Assembly: GCA_021805825.1 (NCBI GenBank)
Contig: JAJZEC010000025.1
Coordinates: 1 to 48,670, forward strand
From: Pseudomonadota bacterium
Lineage (GTDB): Bacteria; Pseudomonadota; Gammaproteobacteria; Burkholderiales; Burkholderiaceae_C
Length of the DNA: 48,670 nt
Direction of reading: 5' to 3'
Shown: in pieces, positions 7,785 to 16,130 of the stretch
How the letters are laid out: each line of letters begins with the position of its first letter
Numbering within the stretch: position 1 is the first letter of the stretch
The notes under the pieces: generated by a model
The model's database searches: none
What the model saw: only the letters and a program-made list of their open reading frames with translations
Told to the model about the DNA's origin: nothing
Made by a program: the position numbers and the translations under genes

Positions 7785-10700
7785 ATGCCATCGAGACCCC
7801 ACGCCCTCCGCGGCAGAGAAGGCCGCGGCCGCCGGATTCTGCACCCCCTGGCGCTGAGCGTGGCCGCAGCCCTGGCGTTGATGGCGCGAGGTGGTGCCGA
7901 CGCGGCCGATCTGCCCACCGGCATGCAGGTCGTCGCCGGGCAGGCTCAGTTGTGGCGCCGTGGCGCAGTGATGGATATCCGCACCGGCCAGCGCACGATC
8001 CTGGATTGGAGGAGTTTTTCCATCGGCGCGGGCAAGCAGGTCGTGTTCCAGCAGCCCAGCCCAAGCAGCGCGGTGCTCAACCGCGTACTCGGACAGGATC
8101 CGTCGAACATCCTGGGGGGGTTGCGCAGCAACGGACAGGTCTGGTTGATCAATCCCAACGGCGTGCTGTTCGGCGCTGGCGCGCGCGTCGATGTCGCAGG
8201 TCTGGTGGCCTCGACGCTGGACATCGGCAACCAGGCCTTCGTGTCGGGTGGGGGCCTGCTGTCCGCGCCCGCCGGCGCTTCGGCCGCGGTGCGCAACGAG
8301 GGAAGCATCCGCACGCCCTATGGTGGGCAGGTGCTGCTGGTCGGCTCCAGCGTCGACAACACCGGCAGGATCGATGTGCCCGGCGGGCGCGCGTCGCTGC
8401 TGGCCGCCAGGCAGGTGCAACTGGCCGACAGCAACACGCCGTTCATGAGCTTCCAGGTGGCGTCGCTGTCCGGCTTGGCCAGCCAGGAGGGCTCGGTGGC
8501 CGGTGGCGACGTGGACATCTACGGCACGGTGGTCAACCAGCAGGGCAGCGTGGTCGCGAGGGGCATCGGACGTGACGCCGCTGGGCACGTCGTGCTGCGC
8601 GCGGCAAGTTCCGCCACGCTGGCGGCGGGCAGCCTCACCCAGGCTCAGGGCGGCTCGATCGACGTGGGCAGCCAGGGCGCTGTGAGCGTCGACGGCCGCG
8701 TCGATGCGGGCGCGGTGGCGATGGGCAACGGCGGTGACATCTTCGTCCGCGGGGCATCGATCGTCGTCGGCCGGGACGCGAGCCTGCGGGCTGATGCGGC
8801 CGGTGTCGGAGACGGCGGGCATGTTGCGCTGCGCGCGAGCCACTCGAACACGGTACTCGGCGCATTGAGCGCGCGCGGTGGAGCCACCTCGGGGAATGGA
8901 GGGCTGATCGAGACCTCGGCCGGCAGCAGTCTGGATCTGCAAACGGTGCCCGATGCCTCGGCCGCGAACGGCAGCTCAGGTGAGTGGCTGATCGATCCCT
9001 ACGACGTCACCATCGTCGCCGGCGCCGGCGCCAGCGGAATCAGCTCCAGCAATCCCTTCCAGGCGACTGCGAACAGTGCGCAACTCGGCGCCGGCCTGAT
9101 CGACAACGCGCTGGCGGCGGGAACCAGTGTCACCATTTCCACAGGCGTCGGCGGCGTGACCCAGGCCGGGAACATCACGCTGGCCAGCCCGATCGCAGCG
9201 ACCCTGCCGGCCGGTGGCGCGAGCCTGACGCTGAATGCCTGGAACAACATTCAGGTCGACAGTGGAATTTCGGCCAACGCCGGCGGTGGGCCGTTGGCCT
9301 TGACCCTCAATCCTGATCAGGGCGGGGGAGTCGGGCAGGTGACGTTGCCGGCCGGAGGCAGCATCAGCCTGAACCAGGGCACGTTGACACTTCCGCAAGG
9401 GGCGATGCTGACCGGGGGCGCGCTGCAGAACCTGCAGAGCAGTGGCGGGCCGATCGAGGCCAGGACGGGCACCAGCACCCTGGACAACGTCACCCTGGGC
9501 ACGACCTTGCAGATCGACCCCGGAGCGGTGGTGACGGCGCTCAACACCCTGACCATCCTCGGTGGCCAATCGGTGAATCTGGCCAATCCGTCGCCGTCTG
9601 TCCCCGGACCTGTGCTGAGTCTGCAGGGAGCGGCGCCGCTGATCACGGGTAGCGGCACGGTGAACCTTTTTGACAATTCCACCCTTGCGCTTGGGCCGAA
9701 TGCCACCATCGACAGCGGAATCACGGTGGCCGCAGCGATGACTGGCGGGGGATCGGCCAATGCCGCGATCCTTTCGGTGGCGAACGGGTTTGTGAACCGG
9801 GGCTTCATCAGTTCGCAGTCGGCCTGTCCATCGGGCGTCGGAACCTGCCAGGTCGAGGAGCTTCAGATCGCCGCCAACGGAGTCAGCTGGGACAACGTCG
9901 GCACGATCCAGGCGATGGGAGGCATCGTCGACCTTCAGGGCAACTGGAGCAATGCCGGCGGCACGCTGGATAACGAGGCTGGGCTGATCCTGCTCGACGG
10001 CCATTTTTCCACCGCCGGTCTGGGGTCGGTGCTGAGCAATGGCGGGGCCTATGCGCTGGCCAGCCAGGCCGTGTGGAACAACCAGGGCCAGAACTACAGC
10101 CTCGACGCCATGGGCGGGCTGTTGCTGGCCGGTGGCACGCTGCAGGGAGGCACCTTGAGCAGCCGCCTGGGCAGTGTCATCGAGGCCGCGCCCAACGACC
10201 TGACCCAACTGCCGAGCTTCGGCATGCTGCCGTTGATGACCACCACAGCCTGGGCCTCGACCAGCACCCTGGATGGGGTCACGCTGGCCGCCTCCACCAC
10301 CATCGATCCTGGTGCCACCATCCAGGTTCCGGGTGCGCTGACCCTGAGCGGCCAGGTCGACGTGGCGATGGGCGGATCCGGTGGTGCGTACTACGCCTAT
10401 CCCGGCCCCGAGAACAATCCGGCGCTGCTGGACTTCGGCGGCAGCGGCACCAGCCCCCAACTGCTGGGTAGTGGCACGGTGGATCTGTACGGCAAGGCCG
10501 TCGTGCAGTCCAGCGTGGCAGGCTCGACCTTGCGCATTGGCCCGGGGATCACCGTACGCGGCGACACCCCCGTCGCCAGCATTGTCGGGGGCGCCAGCGC
10601 GAACCTGCTCAACCAGGGCACGTTGCTGGCGCCGGCGGGCGGAGGCTTGCGGCTGGCCGGAGCCACATTGCAAAACCAGGGACTGGTCGAAGCCGGTTCT

Positions 10701-12617
10701 GGCGCCACGCTTTCCACCGGGGGCGTCGACCTGAGCAATGCCGCGGGCGGGAGCGTGCGCGGCGACGGCACCATCGACCTGCGAGCGGCAGCGCCCGGAG
10801 CCGCGGCGGGTACTCTGCGGAACGCCGGAACCATCGATCCCGGCATGGCCGCTGGAACGACCGGTACCCTGACCCTGGTCGGCAACCTGTCGCAGTCTCC
10901 CGGCGGCACCTTGCACCTGGACATCGGCGGCCCGACCGCGGGCAGCGGCTACGACGTGCTCGACGTCACCGGTCTGGCAGCGCTCGGGGGCACGTTGGAC
11001 GTCAGCGGTGTCGGTGCCTACACCCCTGGTGCGACGGACAGCTTCGCCTACCTGCCCTTCGGTACCAGCAGCGGGACATTCTCCAGCGTGCTGTTCCACA
11101 TGCCCGCTGCACAATGGGGGCTGAGCAACGTGCTTCAGGCCTCGGCCTGGGTCTTGCAGCAGCAGTCCTCCGCGGGCGCCTCTTCGGGAAGCGCCGGCGG
11201 CACAGGCAGCGGCATCGCAGGCGGCTCGGGCGGGGCAGGCAGCAGCGGGGCGGGCGTCGCTACCGGCAGCGGCGGATCCGCGGGCGCCACCGGCAGTACC
11301 GGCGGGTCGCAGCTTTCGGCGGGGCCTGCGGCGGCCTCCGGTGTCCTGCGGTCGGTGCTCGGCTTTGCCGAGGTGAGCCCGTCGAATGCGCGGCCAGGCT
11401 CTTCCAGCGCAGCAGCCGGACTTGCGCCTGGGGCGACATCGGGAGCTGCGTCTACGTCGCCATCCCTGTCGACGTCTGGCGCCTCCGGGGCCGGCCTGTC
11501 CGGCGCCTCGGCGTCGATCGTGAACTTCGTTCCGCAGGAGACGCCAGGCGCGCCAGTGGCCGCGGGCCCGGCACCGTCGATGCGGACCCCCGCGAAAGAC
11601 GCCATGACTGCGTCCACCCCGGTGCCGCAGTACCTGTACCTGGACTCCGACCTGTCGAACCTGTACTTCCGCGTGCTGCCCCTGGCGACGATGGGCCGCG
11701 GCCGGATCGGCGACGTACTGGAAGCCCGCAACGCGTACATGCGCCAGCTGTTCGCGCGCGCCAACCACGATCTGGCGGCCCAGCCCGGCTTGGCCGATGT
11801 GCCGGATTGCAGGCCTGGGCAGGATCCGGCCAGTGGGGCCTGCCTGTACGTGCCACCGCGGCATCCGCCGCAGGACAATCGTCCACGGGTGGCGCGCGCC
11901 CTGGTGGTCGGGCTCGACGACTACAGCGACCCGCGCATCCCGCGCCTCATCGGCACCGTGCCCGACGCCACGTCGATCGGCCGGCTGTTGCATGGCGACA
12001 TGGGCTACCGCGTGCAGCTGCTGCGCAATCCAGGCAAGCGCCAGCTGATCGGCGCGCTCAATACCCTGATCGCCCATGCCGGGCCCAACGACAGCATTCT
12101 GGTCTATTACGCCGGCCACGGGGACACGGTCGACAGCACGGGACGGGGGTACTGGATTCCCAGCGATGCCGATCCGGACGATCCGCGGGGCTGGGTGTCC
12201 AACGTGGACATCGATCGCCTGTTGCAGCGCGCACGCAGCCGCCAGATCGCGGTGATCTCGGACAGTTGCTACTCGGGCCAGTTCGTGCAGAACCGCAAGA
12301 TCGTGGACTTGCGCAAGGTGCCGCCGATCGCCGCCCTGCTGCGGCGTCGCGCGGTGACGGTGATGTCCTCGGGCGGCGACGAGCCGGTGGCCGACACCGG
12401 CGATGGTGGTCATTCGGTCTTCGCGGCCGACCTGATGCGCAGTCTGCGCGCCATTTCAGGCTGGCGCAACGGCGACGCCGTGTTTCGCCAGGTTCGCGTC
12501 GGCGTGGAGAGCGTGCTGCCGCAGTCGCCGCGCTACGGCGCGGTGCTCAGCGCGGGGCATCAGCCCGGCGCCGACTATGTGTTCGAGCGCAGCAGCGTGC
12601 CTGGGGTGGCGCGGTGA
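7785..12617 (+). CDS. Two-partner secretion exoprotein with C-terminal caspase-like (C14) protease
   Basis: A 1610-residue protein. It has an extended signal peptide (about 1-41), then a haemagglutinin-type TPS domain (about 42-280) with the secretion motif NPNGVLF at 123-129. A long Gly/Ser/Asn-rich beta-helix-like region follows (about 280-1120), then a Gly/Ser/Ala low-complexity linker (about 1125-1175). After a spacer comes a caspase-like domain (about 1366-1600) with VVGLDDYSDPRIP, the histidine motif YYAGHG (His1445) and the cysteine motif DSCYSG (Cys1495), so the catalytic dyad is present. The ribosome site GAGGAACGGT precedes the ATG. The TpsB gene is 15 nt upstream; the CHASE2 gene overlaps by 4 nt. 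A secreted or surface-displayed protease is inferred. Confidence 0.9.
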   Translation: MPSRPHALRGREGRGRRILHPLALSVAAALALMARGGADAADLPTGMQVVAGQAQLWRRGAVMDIRTGQRTILDWRSFSIGAGKQVVFQQPSPSSAVLNRVLGQDPSNILGGLRSNGQVWLINPNGVLFGAGARVDVAGLVASTLDIGNQAFVSGGGLLSAPAGASAAVRNEGSIRTPYGGQVLLVGSSVDNTGRIDVPGGRASLLAARQVQLADSNTPFMSFQVASLSGLASQEGSVAGGDVDIYGTVVNQQGSVVARGIGRDAAGHVVLRAASSATLAAGSLTQAQGGSIDVGSQGAVSVDGRVDAGAVAMGNGGDIFVRGASIVVGRDASLRADAAGVGDGGHVALRASHSNTVLGALSARGGATSGNGGLIETSAGSSLDLQTVPDASAANGSSGEWLIDPYDVTIVAGAGASGISSSNPFQATANSAQLGAGLIDNALAAGTSVTISTGVGGVTQAGNITLASPIAATLPAGGASLTLNAWNNIQVDSGISANAGGGPLALTLNPDQGGGVGQVTLPAGGSISLNQGTLTLPQGAMLTGGALQNLQSSGGPIEARTGTSTLDNVTLGTTLQIDPGAVVTALNTLTILGGQSVNLANPSPSVPGPVLSLQGAAPLITGSGTVNLFDNSTLALGPNATIDSGITVAAAMTGGGSANAAILSVANGFVNRGFISSQSACPSGVGTCQVEELQIAANGVSWDNVGTIQAMGGIVDLQGNWSNAGGTLDNEAGLILLDGHFSTAGLGSVLSNGGAYALASQAVWNNQGQNYSLDAMGGLLLAGGTLQGGTLSSRLGSVIEAAPNDLTQLPSFGMLPLMTTTAWASTSTLDGVTLAASTTIDPGATIQVPGALTLSGQVDVAMGGSGGAYYAYPGPENNPALLDFGGSGTSPQLLGSGTVDLYGKAVVQSSVAGSTLRIGPGITVRGDTPVASIVGGASANLLNQGTLLAPAGGGLRLAGATLQNQGLVEAGSGATLSTGGVDLSNAAGGSVRGDGTIDLRAAAPGAAAGTLRNAGTIDPGMAAGTTGTLTLVGNLSQSPGGTLHLDIGGPTAGSGYDVLDVTGLAALGGTLDVSGVGAYTPGATDSFAYLPFGTSSGTFSSVLFHMPAAQWGLSNVLQASAWVLQQQSSAGASSGSAGGTGSGIAGGSGGAGSSGAGVATGSGGSAGATGSTGGSQLSAGPAAASGVLRSVLGFAEVSPSNARPGSSSAAAGLAPGATSGAASTSPSLSTSGASGAGLSGASASIVNFVPQETPGAPVAAGPAPSMRTPAKDAMTASTPVPQYLYLDSDLSNLYFRVLPLATMGRGRIGDVLEARNAYMRQLFARANHDLAAQPGLADVPDCRPGQDPASGACLYVPPRHPPQDNRPRVARALVVGLDDYSDPRIPRLIGTVPDATSIGRLLHGDMGYRVQLLRNPGKRQLIGALNTLIAHAGPNDSILVYYAGHGDTVDSTGRGYWIPSDADPDDPRGWVSNVDIDRLLQRARSRQIAVISDSCYSGQFVQNRKIVDLRKVPPIAALLRRRAVTVMSSGGDEPVADTGDGGHSVFAADLMRSLRAISGWRNGDAVFRQVRVGVESVLPQSPRYGAVLSAGHQPGADYVFERSSVPGVAR

Positions 12618-14062
12618 GCCGTGCCAGCCGCCTCGTCGCCCTGCTGCACAACCTCGGTGGACAGTTCCTCTACGAGGCCTTGATCCGCACCCTGCGCGGC
12701 TCGCTGTTCATCGGTGGTGCGGCGGTGGTGCTGTCGTCCACCGGTGCGTGGAAGTACCTGCTCAGCACCTTCTCGGCGCACGATTTCGTGCAGGCCAGTC
12801 GCTTGAGCCAGGTGGTGGGCACGGTTCCCTCGGTGGCCACGGTGCTGATCGACGACGCCGGCTACCGCGACTATTTCGGTGAACGCTCTCCGCTGGATCG
12901 GCAACGCCTGCTGCGACTGATGCGCACCATCGATGCAGCCGCGCCGCAGGCGCGCGCGATCGTCGTCGATTTGGATCTGGCTCCGTTGCCCGGGCACGCG
13001 CAGCGTGCGCTGCTGGATTTCCTGATCGCGCATCGCGCGCGTTGGGTGGTCGCCGCGACGACGCTTGCCGCGCAGCCCTCCACGCCCGGGCGGGCGCGCT
13101 GGCGCCGTGCGCTGTGCCAGGGCGGCGTGCGCATGGGCTGGCCTTACATACCTTATGACTTTGGCTACGCGTCGACGGTGTTCCAGTTTGCAGGCTCGCT
13201 GAGCCAGGCCGCGATCCACCCGCGGCTGAACTGCGACAACCTGGCCAGCACCCTGGTAGCCGGCCGCACGGGCCTTGCAGCGCTGCGCCGCGTCAGCGCC
13301 CCGATGGCGCCGGGCTATCTGCGCAACGGATTCGTGCTGCCCTTCGACGGTGATCTGGGGCAGCTGCGCGCCTTGTTGCAGGCGAGCGCGCCCCAGTGGA
13401 TCGTGCTCGGCGGCAGCTGGGGCAAGAGCGACCTGCAGTCCACCCCGCTGGGACGTCGCTACGGCGCGCAACTGCATGCGGCGGCGATCGCCGGCCATGT
13501 GCGCGGTGAGCACATGGCACCGCTGGGGCTGCAGATCCTGGTCACCTGGCTGTTCCTGGCCTGTGTCGACGTGGTGATCGGTCTGCTCTACCTCGGTGTC
13601 GAGCGTCACATCATGTCGTGGAGCCTGCTGTACGCGGGGCATCGCTTCCTCGTGCAGCGCGTCTGGCCTCTCGCGCTGGTGGGCGTCGTGGTCGTCTCGG
13701 TGCTGCTGGCCTCCGATGCCAGCGCCGAGCTGCGCGTGCACACCGGGTACTGGATTCCCTCGGCGGTGTTGGCGGGCGGGGCGCTGGTTCACCTCGTGTT
13801 CATCTGGAACTGGGGGTGGAACAAGATGGTGCGCTACGACAGCGTGCGCGCGGCGTGGCGCCAGGTGCTCGTCGCACCCATTCGGGACGACTGGCAAGCT
13901 GCGCGGCATGCGCTGCACGTGTTGCGCTGCGGCATCGGTGGGGCTGCGGCAGAGGCGGATCTGAGTGCGCCACGCGCGGCGCTGGAACTGGTGGCGGTGG
14001 CTTCCAGCCTCCTGATCCAGACGATGTTCCCGCTGTTGGTGTTCTGGTCGGCATTGCACTGA
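12614..14062 (+). CDS. CHASE2-domain membrane protein without an output domain
   Basis: A 482-residue protein. The GTG start overlaps the exoprotein stop (GTGA), so translation is coupled. One membrane helix (about 32-52) leads to a large extracytoplasmic CHASE2-type domain (VPSVATVLIDDAGYRDYFGE, then LDRQRLLRLMRTIDAAAPQA and IVVDLDLAPLPG). About three helices follow (near 305-327, 350-370 and 378-400), the arrangement usual after CHASE2. Instead of a kinase, cyclase or EAL/GGDEF domain the rest is a short cytoplasmic stretch and a last hydrophobic segment (about 465-482). CHASE2 is a sensory domain of unknown ligand. Coupling to a caspase exoprotein suggests it anchors, senses or regulates that protein. 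Confidence 0.8.
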   Translation: MSRASRLVALLHNLGGQFLYEALIRTLRGSLFIGGAAVVLSSTGAWKYLLSTFSAHDFVQASRLSQVVGTVPSVATVLIDDAGYRDYFGERSPLDRQRLLRLMRTIDAAAPQARAIVVDLDLAPLPGHAQRALLDFLIAHRARWVVAATTLAAQPSTPGRARWRRALCQGGVRMGWPYIPYDFGYASTVFQFAGSLSQAAIHPRLNCDNLASTLVAGRTGLAALRRVSAPMAPGYLRNGFVLPFDGDLGQLRALLQASAPQWIVLGGSWGKSDLQSTPLGRRYGAQLHAAAIAGHVRGEHMAPLGLQILVTWLFLACVDVVIGLLYLGVERHIMSWSLLYAGHRFLVQRVWPLALVGVVVVSVLLASDASAELRVHTGYWIPSAVLAGGALVHLVFIWNWGWNKMVRYDSVRAAWRQVLVAPIRDDWQAARHALHVLRCGIGGAAAEADLSAPRAALELVAVASSLLIQTMFPLLVFWSALH

Positions 14063-14143
14063 AGATTCCATGGAGCTGCCTGGTGTCCTGTCCCGCTCAT
14101 CACTGTCATTTCGTTCGTGTGCCTGCGGGAGCGATCGGCGGTT

Positions 14144-14186
14144 GCCCGCACAGGGTCAAGACTGGGCGTCTTGACCCTGTGCGGGC
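14144..14186. terminator. Perfect 19-bp stem hairpin
   Basis: GCCCGCACAGGGTCAAGAC at 14144-14162 pairs perfectly with 14168-14186 around the loop TGGGC. There is no T-tract on either side, so it is not a standard rho-independent terminator, but so stable a stem 80 nt after the CHASE2 stop could end or attenuate transcription or protect the 3' end. Confidence 0.5.
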
Positions 14187-14216
14187 GGGCGGCGAGTGCC
14201 CAGTGAAGTGACAGTT

Positions 14217-14242
14217 ATGAACGGGAAAGATGAACGGGAAAG
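14217..14242 (+). repeat. 13-bp perfect tandem repeat
   Basis: ATGAACGGGAAAG occurs twice without a gap (14217-14229 and 14230-14242) just upstream of the next gene. It lies in the right arm of the MITE-like element and duplicates part of that terminal repeat. Confidence 0.8.
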
Positions 14243-14251
14243 GACACTAGC

Positions 14252-15046
14252 ATGACCCTCTCATGTACTCGCCTGCGCGGCGCCCTGTCGGGCCTCGCGA
14301 TCTGCCTGCTGGCGCTTGCCGTGCCGGCGCGCGCCGCAACCCCCTGCATCGTGCTCGGCAAGGCCTCGGCCAGGGTTTCCTCGGTCGAAGGCGTGCGCGC
14401 ACCGGTGTTCGAGACCGCAGACTGCCGGAAACTGCGCCTGGTCTCCGGGCACGCGCTGGCCAGCTGGGTCGATGCGGATGGCAAGCCGCAACTGGTGCCG
14501 ATCACCACCTCCGGCGTGGCCAGCTCGCCCCGGCCGGGAAGCGAAGAGCGTTCGGTTCGCGTGGCGTGGTCGGAGTTGACTTCGACGCGGGCGGATCAGA
14601 AGCCGGCCTACATGCGCGGCATGGGACTGCCGCACCCGGTGGCCGTGTACGTGCCTCGCGGTGGGCTCGACGTGGCCGGCACCGGAGGCAAGGCTGTGCG
14701 GGTGCGCATCGAGCCGCTCGGCGCGGGCGCCGCCGGGCAGCGCGTGCTGGTGGCGGCCTCGGGCCGCGCGGTGCGCCTCGGCCGCAAGTTGTTGCATGCG
14801 GGCAGCGTGTACCAGGTCGAGATCGAAACCGGGGGCAGGAAGACGCAAGGGCAATGGCGCATCGTGTCCGCCCGCGAGCAGGCGGAGATCGATTCCCGCT
14901 TGCAAGGGCTTTCCCGCCAGATCCGGGATCCGATGCAGCGTGCCATCGTGACCGCAATGCTGTACGACCAGCTCAAGTTGGAGACCAACCTGTCGCTGCT
15001 CGCGCCGAAATTGCGCGCGATGCGCGTCGGCAGCAATCCGGGTTGA
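14252..15046 (+). CDS. Secreted protein of unknown function
   Basis: A 264-residue protein with a Sec signal peptide (about residues 1-28, ending VPARAA). No family was recognised. The mature part has two cysteines near the N-terminus (PCIVLG and ADCRKLRL) that may pair, a middle portion of probable beta structure (KLLHAGSVYQVEIETGGRKTQ) and a helical C-terminus. The AAAGGA ribosome site is well placed but belongs to the MITE-like element. It follows the CHASE2 gene in the same direction. Cyanobacterial CHASE2 and secretion loci often carry a secreted DUF928 protein, and this could be a functional counterpart, but no homology is claimed. Confidence 0.75.
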   Translation: MTLSCTRLRGALSGLAICLLALAVPARAATPCIVLGKASARVSSVEGVRAPVFETADCRKLRLVSGHALASWVDADGKPQLVPITTSGVASSPRPGSEERSVRVAWSELTSTRADQKPAYMRGMGLPHPVAVYVPRGGLDVAGTGGKAVRVRIEPLGAGAAGQRVLVAASGRAVRLGRKLLHAGSVYQVEIETGGRKTQGQWRIVSAREQAEIDSRLQGLSRQIRDPMQRAIVTAMLYDQLKLETNLSLLAPKLRAMRVGSNPG

Positions 15047-15128
15047 GGGGACGCCTGCGCCCCGGGGAGGGCTTCCGGCGCCGCCGGGGCTGCAGGATGT
15101 GCGGTTGGCCAGGTGCCCAGGCGTCGAT

Positions 15129-15539
15129 TCAGACGATGCCGTGGCTGTTGAGGTGGGCGGCGTATTTCCTGTCGGCGCCCTGGATGTGGTGGATCAGCCA
15201 GTTCTTCAGGAAATACATGACCTCGAGGGAAAGGGTTGCGCTCGCGCCCTCGCGGAACTTCTGCTGCACGTCGAGCACCTGCTGGCATAGCGCCTGATGC
15301 ATCGCCTTGTGGGCCGCGCCTTCCGGGTAGCCCGTCTGCGCGAGGAGATCCTCCTCGCGCTGGAGATGCTCGACCGTGTACTGGACGAGCCCGTCGAGGA
15401 TGCGGCCCACGGTCTCCTTGCCCTGTTCCGCCTGGATTCCGTCGAACAGGGTGTTGACCATGCCGACGAGCCTCTTGTGGTCTTCGTCCAGGATCCGGAT
15501 GCCCACGCTCATCCGGTCATTCCACGTCATCAGGGGCAT
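15129..15539 (-). CDS. Bacteriohemerythrin
   Basis: A 136-residue single-domain hemerythrin. The full set of di-iron ligands is visible: His21 (EDHKRL), His58 and Glu62 (EHLQREE), His77 and His81 (HKAMH), and His118 with Asp123 (HIQGAD). Such proteins bind O2 reversibly and serve in oxygen delivery, storage or sensing in the cytoplasm. Length is normal. It starts with ATG at 15539 and stands alone between a convergent neighbour and the lpp-like gene. No regulatory sequence was identified. Confidence 0.9.
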   Translation of the reverse strand: MPLMTWNDRMSVGIRILDEDHKRLVGMVNTLFDGIQAEQGKETVGRILDGLVQYTVEHLQREEDLLAQTGYPEGAAHKAMHQALCQQVLDVQQKFREGASATLSLEVMYFLKNWLIHHIQGADRKYAAHLNSHGIV

Positions 15540-15741
15540 GATCTCTTCCTTGTCATGCGGCGCGCTGCAACCCGGTGCCTTCGGGCCGGGCAGCCGCTCG
15601 GCACGGGCAAGGGTCGTGCTGGCTCTACGTCACGGCCATGCGTTTCTTGAGCGGCGCTCGGATGATGCCTCGTGGCGCCCGCTGGATCGGCTGCGGCGAT
15701 GCAACTTGATGTGCCGGGATCAGCAAGGGGGCTGCAAAAGG

Positions 15742-15770
15742 TTGCATTCGGCCCCAGGGCTTTCTCTAGA
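15742..15770 (+). promoter_or_regulatory. Probable sigma-70 promoter of the lpp-like gene
   Basis: TTGCAT at 15742-15747 and TCTAGA at 15765-15770 are spaced by 17 bp, placing a start about 30 nt before the coding sequence. The match to consensus is fair; it is the only such pair in this gap. Confidence 0.45.
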
Positions 15771-15806
15771 CTGGACAATCCTGTCGACACACTCTGGAGA
15801 TACGTC

Positions 15807-16121
15807 ATGCGCAAGACCATGTTCAAGACCCCAGCCTTGCTGCTGGGAGCGGCGCTGGCAGCGGCCCTGCTCGGGGGTTGCGCTTCCACCGGCGACCTGG
15901 CCAAGATCAGCGCCACCGCCGATTCGGCGCAGCAGGCCGCGGCTTCCGCGCAGTCCGAGGCGGCGCAGGCCGGCAAGTCGGCGGATCAGGCCAACCAGAC
16001 GGCCAACGCGGCCATGCAGAAGGCCGATCAGGCCTCGTCGACGGCCGATCAGGCCATGAGCGAGGTGCAGCGCTTGAAGGTGGAAGTCGATCGCATGTTC
16101 AAGAAGACCATGCAGAAGTAA
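15807..16121 (+). CDS. Lpp-like alanine-zipper outer-membrane lipoprotein
   Basis: A 104-residue lipoprotein. The signal ends LLGGC (lipobox), giving a short mature protein whose heptad-like Ala/Ser/Gln pattern (SADQANQTANAAMQKADQA) predicts a trimeric alanine-zipper coiled coil as in Lpp and OprI. It ends in lysine (KKTMQK), the residue by which Braun's lipoprotein is joined to peptidoglycan. The ribosome site CTGGAG lies before the ATG. An L,D-transpeptidase gene of the family that makes this bond starts 10 nt downstream. Covalent attachment to the wall is therefore likely, but inferred. Confidence 0.85.
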   Translation: MRKTMFKTPALLLGAALAAALLGGCASTGDLAKISATADSAQQAAASAQSEAAQAGKSADQANQTANAAMQKADQASSTADQAMSEVQRLKVEVDRMFKKTMQK

Positions 16122-16130
16122 GGCGATCCG

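Larger units (their letters stand above)
14080..14250. mobile_element. MITE-like element with 31-bp terminal inverted repeats
   Basis: The left end (14080-14110, CTGGTGTCCTGTCCCG...) and right end (14207-14250, reading inward CTAGTGTCCTTTCCCG...) are inverted repeats. They agree at 26 of 31 positions once a 13-bp tandem duplication in the right arm is set aside. The centre (14144-14186) is a perfect 19-bp hairpin. The element is 171 bp, carries no gene and fills the gap between the CHASE2 gene and the next gene, whose ribosome site AAAGGA lies inside the right arm. No obvious target-site duplication was seen, so the mobile origin is inferred from structure alone. Confidence 0.5.

Noticed and set aside
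8976-12413. A 1145-codon minus-strand open frame opposite the exoprotein
   Set aside because: No domain, no start context, and shadow-like composition; the plus-strand gene explains the DNA.
11114-12613. Upstream in-frame extension of the CHASE2 gene
   Set aside because: It overlaps the caspase domain in another frame and has Arg/Ala/Gly-rich shadow composition; the GTGA-coupled start at 12614 is better.
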